Source: Treponema sp.
GTDB taxonomy: Bacteria > Spirochaetota > Spirochaetia > Treponematales > Breznakiellaceae
Direction of reading: 5' to 3'
DNA: 5,668 bases
NCBI GenBank assembly: GCA_031281925.1
Contig: JAITES010000085.1
Location: 1 to 5,668 of the forward strand
The notes under the pieces were generated by a model. The model was not told the DNA's origin and ran no database searches. It saw nothing but the letters and a program-made list of their open reading frames with translations. Position 1 is the stretch's first letter; each line of letters starts with the position of its first letter. The position numbers and the translations under genes are program-made. Below are positions 1 to 5,600 of this stretch, piece by piece.

Positions 1-389
1 CTGTCAGAAAAACATGCAATGATCTTGTTGGACAGTTTTCCATTGTGTGCCAGAGTATTGATTCCCCACTGTATTCTCTCTCCGGGGGGAATATTCAAAA
101 GGTGGTGGTTGCCAGAGAGGCCCATGCGGACCCGGATTTTCTCATTGCCGAACAGCCGACCAGGGGAGTCGATATTGGTTCCGCCAATGCAATACACAAG
201 ATCCTTATCGGTCTGCGGAATTCCGGCAAGGCAATACTGCTCTTTAGCGCGGATCTTGGAGAGGCTCTGGCAATGAGCGACCGGCTCATGGTCATGTATT
301 CCGGCGAGATTGCGGCCGTATTCGATAATCCCGCGGCTCTGAGCGAACAGGAGCTGGGGCTCTACATGCTGGGGATAAAGAGGCAATAA
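1..389 (+). CDS. ABC importer ATP-binding protein (nucleoside/riboflavin class), C-terminal part of second NBD, 5'-truncated
   Basis: This is the end of a double-NBD ATPase that powers uptake through the two permeases encoded just downstream, at the inner face of the membrane. The open frame runs from base 3 to the TAA at 387-389 (128 codons); the rest lies left of the window. The GTG at 45 is an internal valine codon, because family-like sequence (DLVGQFSIV) continues upstream of it. Visible in order are the ABC signature LSGGNIQK (bases 78-101), a Walker-B-like stretch DFLIAEQPTRGVD, and the switch region LLFSADLGEAL followed by SDRLMVMYSGEI. The QPTRG form and the lack of a switch histidine are known features of the second, catalytically weak NBD of NupO/YufO and RbsA-like double ATPases. 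Its stop codon overlaps the next start (TAATG), so it belongs to the same operon. Family assignment is firm. The substrate (purine nucleosides, riboflavin or another BMP-type ligand) cannot be read from this fragment. Confidence 0.93.
   Translation, partial: VRKTCNDLVGQFSIVCQSIDSPLYSLSGGNIQKVVVAREAHADPDFLIAEQPTRGVDIGSANAIHKILIGLRNSGKAILLFSADLGEALAMSDRLMVMYSGEIAAVFDNPAALSEQELGLYMLGIKRQ
379..383 (+). promoter_or_regulatory. Ribosome binding site and TAATG overlap for first permease gene
   Basis: AGAGG lies 5 bases before the ATG at 389, inside the last codons of the ATPase gene. The ATPase stop TAA (387-389) shares its final A with this ATG, so termination and re-initiation are probably coupled. 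Confidence 0.7.
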
Positions 390-1465
390 TGGCAACACTA
401 CCGCTAAAAATTAGACGCAGTAAAAATACCTTGATTCAGATGGCTGCGGCAGTGCTTATAGCCCTGGCGATTTCCTACGGCGTTCTTGTCCTGACAAGTT
501 CCGAACCTCTTACCGCCTTTAGCAAGATGCTCTTTTCTCCCTTTACCAATGTACGTTACCTTGGAAATGTGCTTGAACTCATGGTGCCCCTTGCCTTTAC
601 GGGAATCAGTACGGCTCTGCTTTTCCGTTCGGGGCTGTTCAATCTGGGCGGTGAAGGGATCTTCTATATTTCAGGACTCCTGGCGGCTGTTCTCGCCTCA
701 CGGCCCATGGGGGGAAGTCCCGTCCATCAGACGATAGTAATTCTGTCGGCAACCATTTTCGGAGGTCTCCTGGCCTGTATTTCGGGCTTCTTCAAGGCGA
801 AGTACGATGCAAATGAACTGGTTACATCCCTGATGCTGAACACGATTTTTTTCGGTATCGGCTTTTACCTCCTCAAGGTAAAATTCAGGGATCTGGAAGT
901 TACCGGTGTTGCATCGGCCCTCTTTCTTGATACGGCCCGGCTTCCTGTGATTATACCCAGAACCCATGTTACTACGGGAATTCTTCTGCTCTGCGCCGCC
1001 GTACTGGTGGTATGGTTTGTCATGTCCGGAACTAAACTTGGATACATGATCAAGATGACCGGTTTTAACAGGGATTTTGCCGTCTATTCTGGGATGAGCA
1101 TCTTCAGTCTTACCTTAATCGTGCATTTTCTTTCGGGGAGTCTTGCCGGAATGGGCGCGGCGGTACACCTCATGAGCCTTTTTACCCGTTTTACCTGGTC
1201 CGCCCTGCCCGGTTATGGTTTTGACGGCTGTCTTGTCGCCATGCTGGGAAAGAACAGTCCTCTGGGTTCATTTGTTGCGGCTTTTGTGCTGGCCTATCTG
1301 CGAACCGGCGCGGACATCATGGCCCGCAGTACCGATGTTCCGGTAGAGATGGTGTCAATCGTAGAAATGGTGCTGGTATTGATGATTACTGCGGATTTTC
1401 TTCTCAAGGCCCTTAACCGCCGGGATGCGCTGAAAAGCGGCGCCGCCGCGGGAGGAGAGGCGTAA
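389..1465 (+). CDS. ABC importer permease 1 (NupP/RfuC-like, BPD_transp_2 family)
   Basis: This 358-residue polytopic inner-membrane protein is one of the two translocation subunits of the importer. Family motifs are visible: FNLGGEG near residues 84-90 in an early membrane segment, ANELVTSLMLN at about 141-151, the cytoplasmic coupling-loop region TKLGYMIKMTGFNRDFAVYSGM at about 215-236 (usual family form TxLGxxxRAxGxNxxAAxYxGI), and GYGFDGCLVAMLG at about 265-277. I count about eight or nine hydrophobic segments, at roughly 15-36, 58-80, 84-104, 113-134, 141-163, 186-211, 231-254, 282-303 and 318-343. The length is normal for the longer permease of this class. The N-terminus is basic (KIRRSK), which suggests it lies in the cytoplasm. 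The start is fixed by the TAATG overlap and the AGAGG upstream, and the stop overlaps the next gene in the same way. The gene order ATPase-permease-permease is standard for nucleoside and riboflavin BMP-type systems. The substrate is undecided. Confidence 0.93.
   Translation: MATLPLKIRRSKNTLIQMAAAVLIALAISYGVLVLTSSEPLTAFSKMLFSPFTNVRYLGNVLELMVPLAFTGISTALLFRSGLFNLGGEGIFYISGLLAAVLASRPMGGSPVHQTIVILSATIFGGLLACISGFFKAKYDANELVTSLMLNTIFFGIGFYLLKVKFRDLEVTGVASALFLDTARLPVIIPRTHVTTGILLLCAAVLVVWFVMSGTKLGYMIKMTGFNRDFAVYSGMSIFSLTLIVHFLSGSLAGMGAAVHLMSLFTRFTWSALPGYGFDGCLVAMLGKNSPLGSFVAAFVLAYLRTGADIMARSTDVPVEMVSIVEMVLVLMITADFLLKALNRRDALKSGAAAGGEA
1451..1460 (+). promoter_or_regulatory. Strong ribosome binding site for second permease gene
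   Basis: GGAGGAGAGG lies just before the ATG at 1465 and is also the end of the upstream reading frame (Gly-Gly-Glu-Ala). The first permease ends in TAA (1463-1465), again overlapping the ATG by one base. This site is stronger than the one for the first permease. Confidence 0.75.
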
Positions 1466-2382
1466 TGAACGGACTGTGGGCGCTTTTTCTTTCCCCTGCT
1501 TTCGGTTATGCCATTCTCAGGGTAACGACGCCCCTCCTGTTTGCGGCCATGGGAAACGTCATCTCAAGCCGCGCCGGGGTGAGCAACATCGCCATGGAAG
1601 GAACCATGCTTATGTCGGCCCTGGCGGGAGTGCTTTTTTCCGCATGGTTTCAAAGCACCCTTGCGGGACTTCTCTGCGCGGTGATCGTAGGAGTGCTTTT
1701 CAGCGCCTTTATGGCGTATCTTCATCTCTATCTGGGTACCAGTGTCATCATGGGAGGTATCGCGCTTAATCTTTTTGCAAGTAAATTTTCCGTGTACCTT
1801 CTCTACCTTTTTTCCGGACAGAAGGGAAACTCCGCCTCCCTTGCAAGCAAACAGATTCCTCTGCTCAACATCCCTGTTCTGCAGCATATTCCGGTGATCG
1901 GTGAAATTGTTTCGGGACAGAATGCTCTTGTTTACTGCAGCTGGATTGCCGTCCTGTTCACATGGCTGCTTCTTGCCAAAACAAGGCTGGGGAAACACAT
2001 CAAGGCCGTCGGGGAAAACCCCCAGGCCGCGGCATCCGTGGCTATACGGGTAAAGCGGGTGCAGTTCATCAGCCTCTGCCTTTCGGGTCTTCTGGCAGGC
2101 TTCGGCGGGGCCTATATGTCCATGGGCTACCTTTCCATGTTTACCCGCAACATGGTTGCAGGCCGGGGCTGGATAGCCATTGCCGCCAGCGCCATGGGCC
2201 GTTCCATGGTTGCCCCTACGGTGCTGACATCATTCCTGTTCGGCCTTTTTAACGCGATTGGCAATATCCTGCAGCTTGAAAACATACCTTCGGAACTGGT
2301 TACGGCCCTGCCCTCGGTGGCCGTTTTTTCGGGCCTCATAATTTACAGCTGGTCCCTGTCGCGGAAAAAGGCGAAGCATTAG
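1465..2382 (+). CDS. ABC importer permease 2 (NupQ/RfuD-like, BPD_transp_2 family)
   Basis: This 305-residue polytopic membrane protein is the partner of the upstream permease in the heterodimeric channel. Characteristic motifs are TTPLLFAAMGNVISSRAGVS at about residues 21-40, continuing into NIAMEGTMLMSA (usual family form ERAGVxNIGLEGxML), LGTSVIMGGIALNLFAS at about 90-106, TRLGKHIKAVGENPQAAA at about 173-190 (the loop that contacts the ATPase), and GRGWIAIAASAMG at about 233-245. The C-terminus is basic and presumably cytoplasmic (SRKKAKH). The length matches the shorter permease of this class. It is the last gene of the operon in this direction, with its TAG 18 bases from the stop of the convergent amidohydrolase gene. 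No clear hairpin-plus-T-run terminator is visible after it, so transcripts may read into the opposing gene. The role is firm; the transported ligand is not. Confidence 0.93.
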   Translation: MNGLWALFLSPAFGYAILRVTTPLLFAAMGNVISSRAGVSNIAMEGTMLMSALAGVLFSAWFQSTLAGLLCAVIVGVLFSAFMAYLHLYLGTSVIMGGIALNLFASKFSVYLLYLFSGQKGNSASLASKQIPLLNIPVLQHIPVIGEIVSGQNALVYCSWIAVLFTWLLLAKTRLGKHIKAVGENPQAAASVAIRVKRVQFISLCLSGLLAGFGGAYMSMGYLSMFTRNMVAGRGWIAIAASAMGRSMVAPTVLTSFLFGLFNAIGNILQLENIPSELVTALPSVAVFSGLIIYSWSLSRKKAKH

Positions 2383-2400
2383 ACCTGTTCGGGAATACCA

Positions 2401-3723
2401 TTAGGAATCCTGACCGGCAAGCCAGTCATGCAGGTAAGCCTGTTTCCGCTGTTCCCTGTCAGGATAGCGGATCTGTTTTTCCGGGCGGAGCAGAAGATCC
2501 AGCGCAATCCCGGACAGGAGGAGGGCGCTGTTTTCATAGGCATTGACAGGATCGCTGATGCTGAATTCATCGCTATGCACTCTTCCTGTGATGCCGGTAA
2601 AACCAAGCTGCAGTACAGGTACTATGGCGGAAAGATCGCCGTGATCTCCGGACGCGCCGCTTGTTTCATTGAGAACCCAGGCGTTTTCTCCAAGACTCAG
2701 TTCCCCGCAGAGTTCTTCAACGCGTTCCGCCGCAAGTTTTACCAGTGCGGGATCCTGAATAAACGGAAGATAACCGGGCATGGTAGTAATACTGCACCCA
2801 AGTTCCAGTGCCCTTGCGCAGGATTCAAAAAGAACATCGAGCTTCCCCGAAATTTCCGCAAGGCTCTTCCTGTCGCGGGCACGGAGGTAGGTTTCAAGCA
2901 CCGCATGGGAAGGAATAGTGTTTACGGAAGTCCCGCCGCCTTCGGAGAGTATGGGGTAGAGCTTTAGCTCCGCCTCGGGAGGAAAGGTATCCTTGAGCAT
3001 TTGAATGGCGTTAAGGGAAAGACTTGCCCCGTGAAGGGCATTTCTCCCCAGGTGGGGAGCGACTCCCGTATGCGCATCCTTCCCCCTGAATTCGATACGC
3101 TTGTGGAGAAAACCTGTCAGCGAAGTTCCCACATCAAAAAATAAACGGGGGCGCCGGGGATCCGGATTCATCACATGACAGGAGAGTACGGCATCGGCAT
3201 CATCAAAATATCCTTCGGCAATAAGATGCTGTTTTCCCGAAATTGCCCTGATGAGTCCTGCGGCCTTCATCTTCTTCCGTTCTTCAATTTCGATAAATTC
3301 TTCCGCAGGAATAAAGAAGAAAGAAATTCTGCCGGGAATCTGTTCCATAATCTTTGTTTCCGCAAAAGCATGAATCATGTTAAGCAGTACAACAGTTTGA
3401 ATGCTGTGACCGCATGAGTGAAAGGCAGTGGGTTTCCCGTCCTTCTGTATCAACAGGGCGTCAATATCGGCTATGATCACAACATGGTAGCCCTCTTCCC
3501 TCCCGGCAAAACTGCACCTGACCCCATGGAGGGCAAGATTTTTTTCGCAGGGAATCTGCCATTTTTCAAGACAGTCACAGATACCCCGTGCAGTCATTTC
3601 TTCATGGAAACCTGTCTCGGGTATGGAGAAGAAATAGCTTCCCAGCCTAAAGGCCTCCTCCCGGAAAGTCCTGATACTTGCCTTTATTTTTTCCCAAAGT
3701 CCGTTTATATATGCCTGATCCAT
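2401..3723 (-). CDS. M20-family metal-dependent amidohydrolase/peptidase (M20D-like)
   Basis: This 440-residue protein has no signal peptide and is probably a cytoplasmic enzyme hydrolysing an amide bond of an N-acyl amino acid or small peptide. The M20 layout is clear. It has an N-terminal helix, then SIPETGFHEE (33-42), ADIDALLI (85-92), HSCGH (102-106), PAEE (139-142), SCHVMNPD (181-188), the lid-domain motif GKDAHTGVAPHLGRNALHGA (214-233), ASGDHGDLS (357-365) and GRVHSDEFSI (380-389). Expected metal ligands by analogy with M20D enzymes are Cys104, His106, Glu142, His183 and His383, with Glu141 as general base; all are present. Two features are unusual: Ser and Gln (HSIQ) where many relatives have Asp and His, and a charged insertion between PAEE and the next ligand histidine. 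The ATG at 3723 is the only reasonable start: an in-frame TAA lies two codons upstream, the next Met is residue 43, and the helix before SIPETG is needed for the fold. No Shine-Dalgarno sequence precedes it. The substrate is unknown; a link to the convergent transporter is only positional. Confidence 0.9.
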   Translation of the reverse strand: MDQAYINGLWEKIKASIRTFREEAFRLGSYFFSIPETGFHEEMTARGICDCLEKWQIPCEKNLALHGVRCSFAGREEGYHVVIIADIDALLIQKDGKPTAFHSCGHSIQTVVLLNMIHAFAETKIMEQIPGRISFFFIPAEEFIEIEERKKMKAAGLIRAISGKQHLIAEGYFDDADAVLSCHVMNPDPRRPRLFFDVGTSLTGFLHKRIEFRGKDAHTGVAPHLGRNALHGASLSLNAIQMLKDTFPPEAELKLYPILSEGGGTSVNTIPSHAVLETYLRARDRKSLAEISGKLDVLFESCARALELGCSITTMPGYLPFIQDPALVKLAAERVEELCGELSLGENAWVLNETSGASGDHGDLSAIVPVLQLGFTGITGRVHSDEFSISDPVNAYENSALLLSGIALDLLLRPEKQIRYPDREQRKQAYLHDWLAGQDS

Positions 3724-3729
3724 GTTTTA

Positions 3730-3758
3730 ACTATATTGTTTTGCCCCTCACCCTTCAA
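3730..3758 (-). promoter_or_regulatory. Sigma70-like promoter of the amidohydrolase gene, probably giving a leaderless mRNA
   Basis: On the minus strand, TTGAAG (plus bases 3753-3758) and TATAGT (3730-3735) are separated by exactly 17 bases. They match the consensus hexamers at 4 of 6 and 5 of 6 positions. Only six bases (TAAAAC) separate the -10 element from the ATG at 3723, so the expected transcription start falls on or beside the A of the start codon. This fits the missing Shine-Dalgarno sequence. Confidence 0.62.
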
Positions 3759-3794
3759 GTCCTCAAGGCTATGGAATATAAGGATTCATGGTAC

Positions 3795-3800
3795 TATAAT
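3795..3800 (+). promoter_or_regulatory. Predicted -10 element (TATAAT) of the GH5 lipoprotein gene
   Basis: A perfect TATAAT lies about 45 bases before the ATG of the glycoside hydrolase gene, predicting a 5' leader of roughly 35-40 bases. The -35 region is poor: ATGGAA or TGGAAT at about 3771-3777, with 17-18 bases spacing. An activator or another start site is therefore possible. A second, weaker hexamer, TATAAG, sits at 3777-3782. A further TATAAT at 3841-3846 overlaps the start codon and is almost certainly incidental. Confidence 0.5.
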
Positions 3801-3830
3801 GGACTTGTTGCCCGGCGGCGGGTTCCGGAC

Positions 3831-3838
3831 GGAGGAGG
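3831..3838 (+). promoter_or_regulatory. Strong ribosome binding site of the GH5 lipoprotein gene
   Basis: GGAGGAGG lies six bases before the ATG at 3845. This optimal spacing decides for Met1 over Met4 as the start, and it contrasts with the amidohydrolase gene on the other side of the same intergenic region, which has no such site. Confidence 0.85.
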
Positions 3839-3844
3839 CATATA

Positions 3845-5536
3845 ATGCGGAACATGACGGCTGTTTTGATTTCGGCCATTTCATTTTCTATTCTTGGTTC
3901 CTGTAACAGTGTTCAGAACAGCAGTGGAGCCGATACTGTTATAGAGTATCCGGAGGCCGGGTTTTCCCGCGGCGTCAATCTTTCCGAGTGGTTTCAATAT
4001 ACCGGATCCGCCCGCGGGATCCATTTCAGGAAATTTACAAGGGAAGATTTCCGGGACATGAAAGATCTCGGCATCAACATTGTGAGGCTTCCGATTCAGC
4101 TTGATACAATGACAGGACCCGAGCCCTCTTATGTACCCGATCCCCTGTTTCTGGAATTGCTGGATCGGGTGGTCGACTGGGCCGAAGAGTATGAAATATT
4201 TATCATCCTTGATAACCATTCTTCCGATGGTTCAAGCGGTTCCACCCCGGATGAAATCGACAGTTTTCTTGTTCCGGTCTGGACACATATAGCCGATCAC
4301 TTCAAAAACAGAAGCAAATTTGTACTCTATGAGATCCTCAACGAACCGTATGGAGGCATCTCCGCGGCCCGCTGGGGAGCCGTGCAGAAAGCGGTGATAG
4401 ACGCCATCAGAACAAGGGATACCGTCCACACTATCATTGTCGGCGGCCATTCGTGGAATTCGATTGACTCCCTGAAAGAGCTTCCCGTTTATACGGATAA
4501 AAATCTCCTCTATACATTTCATTTTTACGATCCATACTATTTTACCCATCAGGGACAGAACTGGGCAGAGCCTTCCATGGCGGAACTTGGGGGACTGCCC
4601 TTCCCTCATGGCGCCCATACCATGCCTTCCATCCCCGGGAGCCTTATTGCCGCAGGACTCGGCCCGTATTTCAAAAACACGTATCCCCGCGACGGGAAAC
4701 CGGCCGCCCTTGCCGCCTCTCTCGACAAGGCAGTTCAGTTTTCAAGGGAACGGAATGTTCCGGTTTTCTGCGGGGAGTTCGGCGTAAAGATGGGCAACTG
4801 CCTTGAGGAGGATCGTGTCCGCTGGTACAAAACAACAGCCGCCCTTCTGGATGAAAGGCACATCCCCCGGACAAGCTGGGATTATTATGGCGATTTCGGC
4901 CTTTATAAAACAGGACGGGGCGGCAGTATTGATTCGGATCTGAATGTGGAAGTGGTCAAAGCCCTCGCCTTTACGCCGCCCCTACAGAAGAAAGCCGAAG
5001 CGGTAAACGGCGGCTTTACCCTCTATGACGATTATCCTGAAAAAAACATCACGGTACAATACTGGCGGAAAAGTTCCCTGTTTGATTTGTATGACACCGA
5101 TTCTGCCGAAGGGAAATACGCCATCCGCTGGGGGAACCTTGACCGCTATGATAGTATTACTTTTACATTCACCCGCCCCATAGACTGGAAGTTTCTTGCG
5201 GAAAACGGCTTTGCGCTGCAGTTCAGGGCCAGAACGGACAAGCCTGTCGAATTTGATGTGCGCTTTATTGACGCGGAAAACGCTTCGGGTATTCCCTGGA
5301 GGAACCGCTATGCGGTTACCGGAAAAATTCTGCCCCCCGACGGAACATGGCATACCATACGGATACCCCTTGCGGATATGAGCGAACAGGGGGCCTGGAT
5401 CGACGCGGAGCAGCGCTGGCTTGAAAGCAGAGGCCTTTTTTCCTGGAACGAAGTTCAAACACTCCAGTTTGCGGCGGAATACAGGGCGCTTCCGGACTGC
5501 TCCATCGGAATTGATTCAATAGAGATACTGAAATAA
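3845..5536 (+). CDS. Lipoprotein glycoside hydrolase family 5 (endoglucanase-like) with C-terminal carbohydrate-binding-like module
   Basis: This 563-residue lipoprotein is predicted to cut beta-1,4-linked glucans or related beta-glycans outside the cytoplasm. Residues 1-20 form a lipoprotein signal ending SILGSC, with Cys20 as the lipidated residue and a Ser at -1, which spirochaetes tolerate. Residues about 38-375 form a GH5 (clan GH-A) barrel. All eight usual active-site residues can be placed: Arg81 (IVRLP), His125 (ILDNH), Asn166 and acid/base Glu167 (ILNEP), His226 and Tyr228 (FHFYDP), nucleophile Glu311 (FCGEFGV) and Trp345 (TSWDYYG). FTHQG at 233-237 is also typical of some cellulase-type GH5 proteins. 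Residues about 388-563 form a beta-rich module ending CSIGIDSIEILK, resembling beta-sandwich carbohydrate-binding modules such as CBM4/9/11 types; this is assigned by shape only. The gene has its own promoter and a strong ribosome binding site, diverges from the amidohydrolase gene, and is not in an operon with visible carbohydrate genes. Cellulase, xyloglucanase, licheninase or mannanase specificity cannot be told apart here. Confidence 0.93.
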   Translation: MRNMTAVLISAISFSILGSCNSVQNSSGADTVIEYPEAGFSRGVNLSEWFQYTGSARGIHFRKFTREDFRDMKDLGINIVRLPIQLDTMTGPEPSYVPDPLFLELLDRVVDWAEEYEIFIILDNHSSDGSSGSTPDEIDSFLVPVWTHIADHFKNRSKFVLYEILNEPYGGISAARWGAVQKAVIDAIRTRDTVHTIIVGGHSWNSIDSLKELPVYTDKNLLYTFHFYDPYYFTHQGQNWAEPSMAELGGLPFPHGAHTMPSIPGSLIAAGLGPYFKNTYPRDGKPAALAASLDKAVQFSRERNVPVFCGEFGVKMGNCLEEDRVRWYKTTAALLDERHIPRTSWDYYGDFGLYKTGRGGSIDSDLNVEVVKALAFTPPLQKKAEAVNGGFTLYDDYPEKNITVQYWRKSSLFDLYDTDSAEGKYAIRWGNLDRYDSITFTFTRPIDWKFLAENGFALQFRARTDKPVEFDVRFIDAENASGIPWRNRYAVTGKILPPDGTWHTIRIPLADMSEQGAWIDAEQRWLESRGLFSWNEVQTLQFAAEYRALPDCSIGIDSIEILK

Positions 5537-5600
5537 AATGAAGGCGGCCCGATAGAGAAAATCAGTTGAACTCCCAAGGTTTACCGCGGTTAAGCCGGAC
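5537..5600. other. Short convergent intergenic segment with weak inverted repeats
   Basis: This segment separates the GH5 stop from the probable minus-strand gene end. It contains GGTTTA (5578-5583) facing TAAGCC (5591-5596), a six-pair stem with one G-T pair around a seven-base loop, and the palindrome ACCGCGGT at 5583-5590. Neither is followed by a T-run on either strand, so a standard intrinsic terminator is not supported. I see no coding or RNA gene here. Confidence 0.4.

Noticed and set aside
45..47. GTG at 45 as the true start of the ATPase gene
   Set aside because: The frame is open back to base 3 with family-like sequence before the signature motif, and a start here would leave no Walker A. 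It is an internal valine codon of a truncated gene.
1564..1998. Long open frame on the minus strand opposite the second permease
   Set aside because: It lies entirely antisense to a well-supported permease gene, its product is rich in Lys, His and Arg with no recognisable domain, and no ribosome binding site stands out. It is a shadow frame.
2428..2967. 179-codon plus-strand open frame within the amidohydrolase region
   Set aside because: The opposite strand carries continuous M20 motifs across the same bases. The plus-strand product shows no domain pattern.
3640..3666. GGAGGAGG-like stretch on the minus strand inside the amidohydrolase gene, suggesting a later start
   Set aside because: It encodes Glu-Glu-Ala in the conserved N-terminal helix, and the only nearby start would be a CTG at residue 27. 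Losing that helix would damage the M20 fold.
3811..3822. CCCG-GCGG-CGGG hairpin in the GH5 leader as a riboswitch or attenuator
   Set aside because: The stem is only four base pairs and the leader is about 40 bases, too short for a known riboswitch class. It is probably a chance GC-rich motif.
4004..4022. GGATCC repeated around GCCCGCG, a possible operator or hairpin
   Set aside because: It lies inside the GH5 coding region, encodes normal residues near 54-60, and has a six-base stem only, consistent with coding sequence and chance.
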